DNA of 8,670 nucleotides from an uncultured Bacteroidota bacterium. Lineage in GTDB: Bacteria; Bacteroidota; Bacteroidia; Chitinophagales; Chitinophagaceae. Below the pieces are notes generated by a model. The model made no database searches and had not been told where the DNA came from. It saw only the letters and a list, made by a program, of their open reading frames with translations. The translations under genes were made by a program, and so were the position numbers. Location of the stretch: NCBI GenBank assembly GCA_903851455.1, contig CAINOM010000511.1, forward strand, positions 1 through 8,670. Direction: 5' to 3'. Positions 1 to 6,522 of this stretch are shown piece by piece. Numbering within the stretch: position 1 is the stretch's first letter; each line of letters begins with the position of its first letter.

Positions 1-597
1 AACTATATACCTGATCTGATAAAGCTCAGCGAAGATACTTCTGTGCCGAAATTCGCCACTCATCTCGTATACCTGACGCTGGCAGAAAGACCTGGCGCCA
101 TAGAAGAGCGCATCATTGACTCAATATTTTACCAGCAGCCAAAAAGAGCAGATGTATACTGGCTGATACATGTTGACGTGGATGATGCACCTTATACAAT
201 GAGCTATACAACAGAGATACTTGCCCCAAATGACCTCGTATATGTACGATTAAAACTTGGATTTCGTGTTGTGCCGCGTATCAACCTGTTTTTCAAAAAA
301 ATAGTTCACGATATGGTGCAAAATAATGAGGTCAAATTAAAACACCCTTACTGCACAATAGAAGGCAATGAAAGCTGCGGTGATTTTCGTTTCGTCGTTA
401 TGAAGAGTTTTCTATCATTCGAAAATCAGCTCCCTTTTTGGAAAAACCTGATGATGAGGCTATATTTCATCCTCGATATGATCAGCCTTCCGGAGCCTGC
501 AGCATTTGGCCTTGACTATGATAATGTAGTAGTGGAACGCGTACCACTCATTGTTCAGCAGATTGGCGATATTCAGCTTAAAAGAGAGATCAGCTAA
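1..597 (+). CDS. kup: KUP-family K+ uptake transporter, C-terminal part (5' end outside window)
   Basis: The frame is open from base 1, so this is the 3' end of a longer gene. The 198 visible residues form the cytoplasmic C-terminal region of a KUP/HAK/KT K+ transporter, a family that drives K+ uptake by proton symport at the inner membrane. Recognition rests on recalled similarity to Bacteroidota KUP tails. Matching landmarks are KFATHLVYLT near visible residue 17, QPKRADVYW, VDVDDAPYTM, the LGFRVVPRINLFF stretch, DFRFVVMKSFLS, and a closing FGLDYDNVVVERVPL segment. The membrane core (about 12 helices) lies upstream and is not visible. A GTG at base 43 could look like a start, but the family match continues upstream of it, so it is internal. 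The TAA stop shares one base with the ATG of the KdpD-like gene (TAATG), implying translational coupling. The family call is strong; ion specificity is inferred. Confidence 0.87.
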   Translation, partial: NYIPDLIKLSEDTSVPKFATHLVYLTLAERPGAIEERIIDSIFYQQPKRADVYWLIHVDVDDAPYTMSYTTEILAPNDLVYVRLKLGFRVVPRINLFFKKIVHDMVQNNEVKLKHPYCTIEGNESCGDFRFVVMKSFLSFENQLPFWKNLMMRLYFILDMISLPEPAAFGLDYDNVVVERVPLIVQQIGDIQLKREIS

Positions 598-1727
598 TGG
601 AAGACGAAAAAGAAAAAAGAGTACAACAATACTTAGAGCTGAACCAGAAAAGCGCCCGGGGACGGCTCAAGATCTATATCGGTATGAGTGCCGGTGTAGG
701 CAAGACCTATCGCATGCTCCAGGAAGCGCATAGCCTGCTTCGCAATAATGTCAATGTAAAGGTGGGCTACATTGAGACGCATGGCAGAAAAGAAACCGCG
801 GCATTGCTCGAGGGATTGCCGCTAATACCCCGCCGCGAAGTATTTTATAAAGGAAAAAAACTGGATGAGCTGGATGTGCAGGCAATATTGCTGCTTCATC
901 CCGAAGTAGTGATCATAGATGAGTTGGCGCACACAAATATTCCCGGCAGCAAGAATGAAAAGCGATGGCAGGATGTGCTGGATATCATAGAGGCCGGTAT
1001 CGATGTGATCAGCGCGGTGAATATACAGCACATAGAAAGTATCAATGAAGACGTAAAAGAGATTACAGGGGTTGAGGTTAAAGAGCGCATACCAGACAAA
1101 ATACTGCAATCTGCTGACGAGGTAGTAAATATCGACCTTACCGCTGACGAGTTGATAACAAGGCTAAAAGAAGGAAAGATATATGACCATACAAAAGTGC
1201 AGCAGGCACTGCAGAATTTCTTCCAGTCGGATAAGATTTTGCAGCTGCGTGAACTGGCGCTAAAGGAAGTAGCCGGGCAGGTGGAACGTAAAGTAGACTA
1301 CCAGATCACCGCGAAACAAAATGCTTTTAAACACGAGCGGTTCTTAGCATGCATCTCATCTAACCATGAGATCGCACAACGGATAATACGAAAAACGGCA
1401 AGACTGGCGTCCTACTACAACAGCCAATGGTACGTTTTATATGTACAGACAGAGAGTGAATCAAACGACAAAATATCGCTTGCAGCGCAACGGCATTTAA
1501 TTAATAACTTTAAGAACGCTACAGAGCTCGGCGCGGAAGTGATCCGTAAGAAAAGCGATAATGTGGCCCGTGCGATCATTGAAACAACGGAAGAAAAAAA
1601 CGTTACAACCATATGCATCGGCAAACCTCATCTAAACCTGTTTCAGATCATTCTGAGAACGGGTGTCTTCAACCAACTGTTGAAAACACTCTCCCGGAAC
1701 AATGTTGACATTATAATATTATCCTGA
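597..1727 (+). CDS. kdpD: KdpD-like K+ sensor, soluble N-terminal half only (KdpD domain + USP-like domain)
   Basis: This 376-residue protein matches the cytoplasmic N-terminal input half of KdpD, the sensor kinase for K+ limitation. The KdpD domain (about residues 21-230) has the P-loop GMSAGVGKT (29-37), the conserved GYIETHGRKET (57-67), a Walker B-like VVIIDELAHTN (104-114), and the typical AVNIQHIESIN (140-150). Residues about 246-376 form a universal-stress-protein-like domain. E. coli KdpD is about 894 residues and continues into DUF4118 membrane helices, GAF, HisKA and HATPase. All of these are absent here and the frame ends cleanly, so this is a split architecture and not a frameshift. 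It starts inside the kup stop (TAATG) and ends inside the start of the next gene (TGATG). The likely role, by inference, is a cytosolic K+ or nucleotide sensor feeding the adjacent membrane kinase. It cannot autophosphorylate by itself, as it has no H-box. Confidence 0.92.
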   Translation: MEDEKEKRVQQYLELNQKSARGRLKIYIGMSAGVGKTYRMLQEAHSLLRNNVNVKVGYIETHGRKETAALLEGLPLIPRREVFYKGKKLDELDVQAILLLHPEVVIIDELAHTNIPGSKNEKRWQDVLDIIEAGIDVISAVNIQHIESINEDVKEITGVEVKERIPDKILQSADEVVNIDLTADELITRLKEGKIYDHTKVQQALQNFFQSDKILQLRELALKEVAGQVERKVDYQITAKQNAFKHERFLACISSNHEIAQRIIRKTARLASYYNSQWYVLYVQTESESNDKISLAAQRHLINNFKNATELGAEVIRKKSDNVARAIIETTEEKNVTTICIGKPHLNLFQIILRTGVFNQLLKTLSRNNVDIIILS

Positions 1728-3430
1728 TGGCACTTTCGGTAAGAAATAAAATAAGGTTTGGTACCATTTTCCTCTTTCTTCTTCTGATATTAACAGGAGG
1801 TGCAGGCATCTACTATACAGCAACACTGAAGAGCGAAGCCAGGGAGGTACTGCGGGATAACTACGAAACGCTGGCTTACTGCCACGAAATGCAACAACAA
1901 CTCGCCAGCCTTGATATTAACTATGGCCAGTCAATTTCTCTTTTTGAAAATTCCCTGAAAGGCCAGGAAAAAAATATCACAGAGCCGGGCGAAGGCGATG
2001 CCACACACAGACTAAGAATATTATTTGAACAACTGAAAGCAGGAGACACCACAAAGGAGCACATGATCGCTGTTCAAAATGAACTCCAGACGATACTTGC
2101 GTTGAACATGAATGCGATACACAATAAGAACTCCAAAGCCCAGGTTACTGCGAAAAGTGCGCTCAATATTATCAGTACACTTGCTATCATTGTGTTTCTC
2201 GTAGCATTCACATTCTCCGTGAACTTTCCATCCATAGTTACTAACCCTATCCGGCAACTGTCTGAAGCGATCAAAGAGATAAGTAATAAAAACTACCAGC
2301 ACAGGGTACGCATTGATAATAAAGACGAGTTCGGCAGCCTTGCAGATGCCTTTAATAACATGGCACAAAGGCTGGAGTATTTCGAAAGCAGTAACCTTAA
2401 TAAATTAATGTTCGAGAAAAGCCGGGCCGAAGCTGTTATCAATAGCCTGAAAGATGCCAGTATAGGCGTTGATAAAAATAACGTGATCCTTTTCGCCAAT
2501 TACCAGGCCCTGCAGCTACTGGGATTAAAGGCCCAGGAGATAGTTGGAAAATCTGTAGAAGAGCTAAGTAAAAAAAATGATCTCTTTAATTTTTTGATCA
2601 ACAATGAAACATCTGCACCATTCAAGATCGTCGTCGAAAACCGTGAGAATTATTTTATTAAAGAAGTGGTAGAAGTAGCCCAGGGTGTAGGCGAAGGCAA
2701 CAGTAAGGTGATCGTTCTGAGAAATATCACGTCTTTCAAAGAACTGGACGTTGCAAAAACAAATTTTATCGCTACAATTTCCCACGAGCTGAAAACCCCG
2801 CTTGCTGCTTCTGATTTCAGTTTAAAATTACTGGAAGACGAGCGTGTCGGCACGCTGTCGGATGAGCAGAAAGAACTTATTCAAAATCTTAAACAGGACA
2901 ACCAGCGGGTCTTGAAGATAATTAGTGAGCTCCTTAATATGTCGCAGGTAGAGGCCGGGCGTATTCAACTGGACGTGCAAATGGTAAACCCATACCTCAT
3001 CGTTGAGACGGCTCTGGAAACAGTAGCATCGAGTGCACGGAGCAAAAAAATAACGCTGACCAAAACGCTGGATGACAATCTCCCCCTTATCCGGGCAGAC
3101 GCAGAGAAAAGTACCTGGGTCTTAAACAATTTTCTTACTAACGCGATCAAGTACTCCTCGGAAGAAGGAGCAATAACCCTGTCTGTAAAACAAGACAAAG
3201 AGAACGTCATATTTTCCGTGGAGGACCGTGGACCAGGCATCGCTCCAGAGTATTTGCCACGCCTGTTCGAGCGGTACTTCCAGGTACCCGGCTCCAAAAC
3301 TAAGGGAACGGGCCTTGGGCTCGCGATATCCAAGGACTTTATAGAGGCCCAAAAGGGAAAGATCTGGGTCAGGAGCGAAATAGGCAAGGGCTCCGTCTTT
3401 AACTTTTCATTGCCATTAATAAAAGGCTAA
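1727..3430 (+). CDS. Membrane sensor histidine kinase, HAMP-PAS-HisKA-HATPase (kinase partner of split KdpD)
   Basis: This is a 567-residue inner-membrane histidine kinase. TM1 spans about residues 11-30 and TM2 about 147-168. They flank a roughly 115-residue, probably helical, periplasmic sensor region. HAMP follows (about 169-221), then PAS (about 232-340). The H-box is FIATISHELKTPLA with phospho-acceptor H353. The N-box is NNFLTNAIKYS (467-477), the G1 box EDRGPGIAP (499-507), the F-box LFERYF (513-518), and the G2 box GTGLGLAIS (527-535). All catalytic boxes look intact, so it should be active. Its ATG overlaps the TGA of the kdpD-like gene, so the two are coupled and probably work as one sensor. 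It supplies the membrane and kinase functions that KdpD lacks here, although its HAMP/PAS layout differs from the DUF4118/GAF layout of E. coli KdpD. No response regulator follows. Domain calls are firm; the partnership is inferred from coupling. Confidence 0.92.
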   Translation: MALSVRNKIRFGTIFLFLLLILTGGAGIYYTATLKSEAREVLRDNYETLAYCHEMQQQLASLDINYGQSISLFENSLKGQEKNITEPGEGDATHRLRILFEQLKAGDTTKEHMIAVQNELQTILALNMNAIHNKNSKAQVTAKSALNIISTLAIIVFLVAFTFSVNFPSIVTNPIRQLSEAIKEISNKNYQHRVRIDNKDEFGSLADAFNNMAQRLEYFESSNLNKLMFEKSRAEAVINSLKDASIGVDKNNVILFANYQALQLLGLKAQEIVGKSVEELSKKNDLFNFLINNETSAPFKIVVENRENYFIKEVVEVAQGVGEGNSKVIVLRNITSFKELDVAKTNFIATISHELKTPLAASDFSLKLLEDERVGTLSDEQKELIQNLKQDNQRVLKIISELLNMSQVEAGRIQLDVQMVNPYLIVETALETVASSARSKKITLTKTLDDNLPLIRADAEKSTWVLNNFLTNAIKYSSEEGAITLSVKQDKENVIFSVEDRGPGIAPEYLPRLFERYFQVPGSKTKGTGLGLAISKDFIEAQKGKIWVRSEIGKGSVFNFSLPLIKG

Positions 3431-3457
3431 AGATAAAAGCTCAGTGGCACATTATTT

Positions 3458-3476
3458 TCAGGCCAATACAGCCTGA
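3458..3476. other. Short hairpin after the kinase gene, weak terminator candidate
   Basis: This is a perfect 6-bp stem, TCAGGC/GCCTGA, with a 7-base loop, 28 bases after the membrane kinase stop. No T-tract follows on the + strand, so it is not a canonical intrinsic terminator. The rest of the 153-base gap (3431-3583) holds no ORF or repeat that I can support. Confidence 0.25.
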
Positions 3477-3569
3477 TGTCATCGGGGAGCGAACAATAAG
3501 AGTCACGCAGCGCAGACATATTTTATTAAAGACAATTAGGGCAAAATTTTAAATAACACAAAAGAATAG

Positions 3570-3577
3570 TACCTTTA
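3570..3577 (+). promoter_or_regulatory. Candidate -7 promoter element for the soluble PAS kinase
   Basis: TACCTTTA matches the Bacteroidota -7 consensus TAnnTTTG at all but the last base. No TTTG or TTG sits 17-23 bases upstream; only TTTT at 3547-3550 is near the right place. If the element is real, transcription would begin at about 3582-3585, at or next to the ATG at 3584, giving an almost leaderless mRNA. It is supported only by the -7 match and its position. Confidence 0.3.
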
Positions 3578-3583
3578 TTTTGG

Positions 3584-4660
3584 ATGGAAAACCTGGACTA
3601 TGAGAAAATATTGGAGTCATCTCCCGATGCCATAATAATTGCTGATGCGGGAGGAACGATCATACAAGTCAATGCGCAGACAGAGCACATTTTTGGTTAC
3701 AAACGAGAGGAGTTGATCGGGTCGCAGGTAGAAAATTTAATGCCGCACGGTCTCCGGGAACGTCACCATTCACATAGGCGTAACTACCAATCAAATCCCC
3801 ATACGCGTCCCATGGGGCTGAATTCTAAATTGGAAGGCAGAAAAAGTGACGGCACACTATTCCCGGTTGAGATCAGCCTGAGCCCGCTAAACGACAGTGG
3901 TCTTGTATACGCCGCGATCCGTGATATCTCTGAGCGTCATTTGCTGATCGATTACCTGATACATCAGAATAAACTGCTGGAAGATTTTGCCTATATCATG
4001 TCGCACGATCTGCGCGGCCCGGTTGGCAATCTCATTTCCCTGCTGGATATTTACAAAGATGAAGCAACGGCAGAGGGCAAAGCTTCCCTGATGGAAATGT
4101 TTGAAACAACGGCCATTAATCTGAAGGATACGCTGAATAACCTGGTCGATATCTTACTTATAAAAAACGATGCAAAAAAAGTAAAGCAAACAGTGTCTTT
4201 TGAGACGGTTTTCAACAAGATAAGGAACACATTCGCAATTCAGACGGTCCTGACAAAAGCCAAAATCACTGCAGACTTTTCCAGGGCCCCTACCATAGAA
4301 TATTCGCCGATTTACATGGAGAGTATCATGCAAAACCTCTTTTCCAATGCTTTGAAATATAGCTCGCCTGACCGCACGCCGGTTATTCATTTCGAAACAA
4401 GCCATAACCGCGGAAGTACCGAACTTACGGTAACCGACAACGGTTTGGGAATTGACCTTGCCGCAAATGGCCCAAAATTATTCGGATTGCACAAAACATT
4501 CCACAATCATCCCGATGCGAAGGGCGTCGGCCTGTTTATCACTAAAGCCCAGGTGGAGGCAATGGGCGGGAAGATCAGCGCTGTCAGCGAGGTCAACAAA
4601 GGAACAACCTTCAAGATCGTGTTTAATAAATATCAGGCTCCATCCACAGTGCAACATTAA
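3584..4660 (+). CDS. Soluble PAS-domain sensor histidine kinase (orphan)
   Basis: This 358-residue kinase has no signal peptide or TM segment, so it is probably cytosolic. An N-terminal PAS domain (about residues 5-120) includes SSPDAIIIAD, the FGYKREELIG turn, GRKSDGTLFPVEISLSPL (85-102), and a closing AAIRDISERH. The H-box is FAYIMSHDLRGPVGN with H141. The N-box is NLFSNALKYS (251-260), the G1 box DNGLGI (285-290), and the G2 box GVGLFIT (314-320), with a short ATP lid (LFGLHKTFHNHPDAK). The boxes are complete, so kinase activity is expected. The start is chosen because PAS homology begins within ten residues of this ATG. A 153-base gap separates it from the K+ module, so it is probably transcribed separately. 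No response regulator is adjacent, so its partner is unknown. Residue H61 lines up without gaps with the proximal heme ligand of FixL, though the FixL distal arginine is not conserved. The ligand is therefore open. Confidence 0.9.
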   Translation: MENLDYEKILESSPDAIIIADAGGTIIQVNAQTEHIFGYKREELIGSQVENLMPHGLRERHHSHRRNYQSNPHTRPMGLNSKLEGRKSDGTLFPVEISLSPLNDSGLVYAAIRDISERHLLIDYLIHQNKLLEDFAYIMSHDLRGPVGNLISLLDIYKDEATAEGKASLMEMFETTAINLKDTLNNLVDILLIKNDAKKVKQTVSFETVFNKIRNTFAIQTVLTKAKITADFSRAPTIEYSPIYMESIMQNLFSNALKYSSPDRTPVIHFETSHNRGSTELTVTDNGLGIDLAANGPKLFGLHKTFHNHPDAKGVGLFITKAQVEAMGGKISAVSEVNKGTTFKIVFNKYQAPSTVQH

Positions 4661-5073
4661 GATGTCACGGTAAGAATATTGCCACTTAATGTAGCGGTAT
4701 ATTTCGTCAAACCTGATGGCGGCGGGCCGGATATTACGGCTCCTGTTGCGGGATTGTAGGTGCCCCCATGGCAAGGACATACTACGGTTGATGAGCGGGA
4801 ATCATAACCCACCGTGCACCCGGCATGCGTGCAGGTTGCCGAAAGCGCATCAAACGTGGCCGCACTCGCCCGGATAATAAGAACGCCATTTGACTGCAAC
4901 GCGCCACCGACTGTCTTCAAAGCAACATTAGCCGAATTCGTCAGGTCAAGCGTAAAGTTTACATTACTAGGTCCCGCGAAACTCTGCTTGCTGCAACTCT
5001 CGATGATACCTGTAGGTATTAACGCAAGCCCGCACATCGCAAACGTCTTCTTCAAAAATTCTTTCCGTTCCAT
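4657..5073 (-). CDS. Rieske [2Fe-2S] exported lipoprotein
   Basis: This 138-residue protein has a complete Rieske cluster site. CTHAGC (81-86) and CPCHGG (99-104) give cluster ligands C81, H83, C99 and H102, plus the usual disulfide pair C86/C101. The PPPSGLTKY stretch (about 117-125) matches the Pro loop that covers the cluster. The N-terminus (MERKEFLKKTF, then a hydrophobic run to residue 24) is an export signal. RKEFLK resembles the Tat motif RRxFLK with the second Arg replaced by Lys. IESC ending at C27 fits a lipobox, suggesting lipid anchoring. The role is probably extracytoplasmic electron transfer. No cytochrome b or oxygenase subunit is nearby, so it is neither a bc1 subunit nor a ring hydroxylase component by context. 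Its redox partner is unknown. It converges with the PAS kinase, their stop codons overlapping in TTAA. Confidence 0.93.
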   Translation of the reverse strand: MERKEFLKKTFAMCGLALIPTGIIESCSKQSFAGPSNVNFTLDLTNSANVALKTVGGALQSNGVLIIRASAATFDALSATCTHAGCTVGYDSRSSTVVCPCHGGTYNPATGAVISGPPPSGLTKYTATLSGNILTVTS

Positions 5074-5107
5074 CTAAAATATTTTACGCACCTGAACAAT
5101 AACGTGT

Positions 5108-5127
5108 ACATACATGCTTTAGTATGT
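5108..5127. repeat. Inverted repeat in the divergent intergenic region, possible operator
   Basis: ACATAC and GTATGT form a 6-bp inverted repeat with an 8-base spacer. It lies about 35 bases upstream of the Rieske start and between the divergent Rieske and lipoprotein genes. A direct repeat CATGCT (5113-5118 and 5128-5133) overlaps it. The position suits a regulator site near the Rieske promoter, but a 6-bp arm in AT-rich DNA can occur by chance. No convincing TTTG/TAnnTTTG pair for the Rieske gene is visible on the - strand. Confidence 0.25.
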
Positions 5128-5217
5128 CATGCTGAAAATAACAAAATATATTTACTTCGCTTATAGATTCGGCCTCGTCTACTGATTGATACAAAGGTCG
5201 CCGCGATGCCGTGAAAA

Positions 5218-5248
5218 TTTGTTCCCAAACTTATTTCCTATATCTTTA
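5218..5248 (+). promoter_or_regulatory. Bacteroidota-type primary sigma promoter for the small lipoprotein gene
   Basis: A -33 element TTTG (5218-5221) is followed after exactly 19 bases by TATCTTTA (5241-5248). The latter matches TAnnTTTG in five of its six fixed positions. The spacing falls in the 17-23 range known for Bacteroidota. Transcription would start near 5255, giving a leader of about 16 bases before the ATG at 5271, with no clear Shine-Dalgarno sequence. Confidence 0.55.
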
Positions 5249-5270
5249 CGTATAACAAGAACTACTGGTA

Positions 5271-5720
5271 ATGAGAAATATCTTTACTTTTTCGGCGTTA
5301 GCGCTGGTGATGATCCTAACGTTAAATGCCTGTAAGAAAAGCGATACAACCGGCACATATACTATGAGCGCAAATATTGCCGGAACACCGGTGTCTTTTG
5401 ACAATTCGCTCGTCAATGTTGTGTCCAAACCCGTTACCGGAACTGTCTCCTACATAATTGAAGGATTGAACAATGAGGCCGCCTATCCATACATCTACAT
5501 CTATATACCCACCAACACAGTCGGTACTTACAATATTGGAGGCTATGGTTCTTCTGTTTACGCTATTTATGCATCAGACACTTTGACAAGCAGGTATTCG
5601 ATGTCGGGAACTGTTATTTTCAGCGGCAGCGGCCCGACATCTGTTGGTTCTTATAGCTTCACATGTACTGACGGAACAGTTATTTCCAGCGGCAAATTCA
5701 CCGCTAAGGGAATACAGTAA
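5271..5720 (+). CDS. Small exported lipoprotein of unknown function (possibly DUF6252-like)
   Basis: This 149-residue protein has a type II signal peptide. MRNIF is followed by a hydrophobic stretch and the lipobox LNAC, with lipidated Cys at residue 21, then KKSD. The mature part is rich in Gly, Ser, Thr and Tyr and looks all-beta. It contains a YIYIYIP strand, alternating GT/SGT turns and an ending TDGTVISSGKFTAKGI. This layout (ANIAGTPVSF near the start, FTCTDGTVISSGKFTA at the end) resembles small Bacteroidota lipoproteins of the DUF6252 type. That assignment is from memory of the pattern and is tentative. It has its own promoter and is monocistronic: convergent to the methyltransferase operon and divergent from the Rieske gene. 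No function can be given; a surface or periplasmic location is inferred. Confidence 0.82.
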   Translation: MRNIFTFSALALVMILTLNACKKSDTTGTYTMSANIAGTPVSFDNSLVNVVSKPVTGTVSYIIEGLNNEAAYPYIYIYIPTNTVGTYNIGGYGSSVYAIYASDTLTSRYSMSGTVIFSGSGPTSVGSYSFTCTDGTVISSGKFTAKGIQ

Positions 5721-5724
5721 TGAC

Positions 5725-5756
5725 GGTACGACAGACAAATTTTCGGGTCTTTTACC
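5725..5756. terminator. Weak imperfect hairpin between convergent genes
   Basis: GGTA (5725-5728) pairs with TACC (5753-5756), and AGAC (5733-5736) pairs with GTCT (5747-5750), around a 10-base loop. A run of T lies at 5750-5753. The stem is interrupted by a 4/2 internal loop, so it is weak. Its position between the lipoprotein stop and the end of the opposing operon is where a shared terminator would be expected. Confidence 0.2.
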
Positions 5757-5793
5757 ATGGGCTTTATTACAAACGAGGGTTAGCGTCACATGA

Positions 5794-6519
5794 CTATTTC
5801 TCAATCACGGCAATAATGTTTTGTGTAAAGATCCCTTTGGGGTTACCTGTCTCCACCATCTTCCAGAATTTGATCTTTAGCACCATCAGCTTCCACAGTA
5901 CAAAACGGATGCTGGAAACCAAACCATAAGGGATAGGACCCGTAGGAAAACAGGAGGATTTTTTGAAACCTGTGTTCAGTATCACCTGGTTTATGGAACT
6001 CTCTGTGTACGCCATTTCGTGCGTATAATCGCCGTAGAAAATACTGGTGTAAAAAATACCCTGTCCGTTAGGTACCTGCATAATAAAGCGTCCCCCATCG
6101 TTCAGATTGCTGTTTACCAGCGCCAGTATCTCAAAAACTTCGTCTCTTGTAAAATGTTCAATTACATCTTTCGCCACAATGACATCGTACTTGTCTTTGT
6201 TGGTGGTAAGAAAACCCATAAGGTCCACACACTGCAGGTTATTGATGCCCATGCTCTTACCCTTTTCTATCTGCTCAGCAGATAGGTCGATGCCACTGGC
6301 ATTTTTATAGCCCATCTCCTGCAGGCAGTATACAAAATTACCATCGCCACACCCTATGTCCAGTATCCGCAGATCTTTGTTTGGAGGTACGTGCCTTGCA
6401 TAATAATGCTTCAGCGCCGGGAAGTAGGCCTTTATCCTTGCAATTGAGTTCTCACCATAGAGATTCTTATTGTGGTTACTGATGTAGTTATCGTAAATGA
6501 TTTTCTTGTACTTATCCAT
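5794..6519 (-). CDS. SAM-dependent class I methyltransferase, probably glycan-modifying
   Basis: This 241-residue protein has a Rossmann-fold methyltransferase core. Motif I is ILDIGCGDGNF (52-62), which binds SAM. The acidic residue at the end of strand 2 is D78 in GIDLSAEQIEKGK. A VAKDVIEHF stretch (115-123) and MQVPNGQG form later motifs of the Methyltransf_11/23 type, as in UbiG-like enzymes. The first 45 residues and the basic, aromatic-rich tail (WKLMVLKIKFWKM) are not diagnostic. It starts 3 bases after the stop of the glycosyltransferase gene, so it is very likely the last gene of the same operon. That context suggests O- or C-methylation of a sugar, nucleotide sugar or lipid-linked glycan. 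The substrate cannot be read from the sequence. Confidence 0.88.
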   Translation of the reverse strand: MDKYKKIIYDNYISNHNKNLYGENSIARIKAYFPALKHYYARHVPPNKDLRILDIGCGDGNFVYCLQEMGYKNASGIDLSAEQIEKGKSMGINNLQCVDLMGFLTTNKDKYDVIVAKDVIEHFTRDEVFEILALVNSNLNDGGRFIMQVPNGQGIFYTSIFYGDYTHEMAYTESSINQVILNTGFKKSSCFPTGPIPYGLVSSIRFVLWKLMVLKIKFWKMVETGNPKGIFTQNIIAVIEK

Positions 6520-6522
6520 AGA

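Noticed and set aside
43..45. GTG as start of the first gene
   Set aside because: The frame is open upstream to base 1 and KUP-like sequence continues across this codon, so it is internal to a truncated gene.
822..1109. 95-codon - strand frame inside the kdpD-like gene
   Set aside because: It is antisense to the conserved Walker B region of KdpD; composition is Cys/Tyr-rich with no motif.
1350..1450. c-di-AMP binding motif (SxS-X20-FTAxY) in the KdpD USP-like domain
   Set aside because: Around residues 254-282 only a Ser and the final Tyr fit; the SxS and FTA parts are not conserved, so binding cannot be claimed.
2965..3387. 140-codon open frame on the - strand opposite the membrane kinase
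   Set aside because: It lies wholly antisense to the conserved HisKA/HATPase region, shows no recognisable domain, and is Ser/Arg-rich as expected of a shadow frame.
3431..3583. Small gene or RNA in the gap after the membrane kinase
   Set aside because: No frame of useful length with a plausible start was seen, and the single 6-bp hairpin is too little to call an RNA.
4478..4780. 100-codon - strand frame across the kinase/Rieske junction
   Set aside because: It overlaps two well-supported genes and its translation has no family features.
5488..5514. Short ACATCT-type tandem repeat inside the lipoprotein gene
   Set aside because: It is only about two copies and encodes a YIYIYIP beta strand; too short to suggest phase variation.
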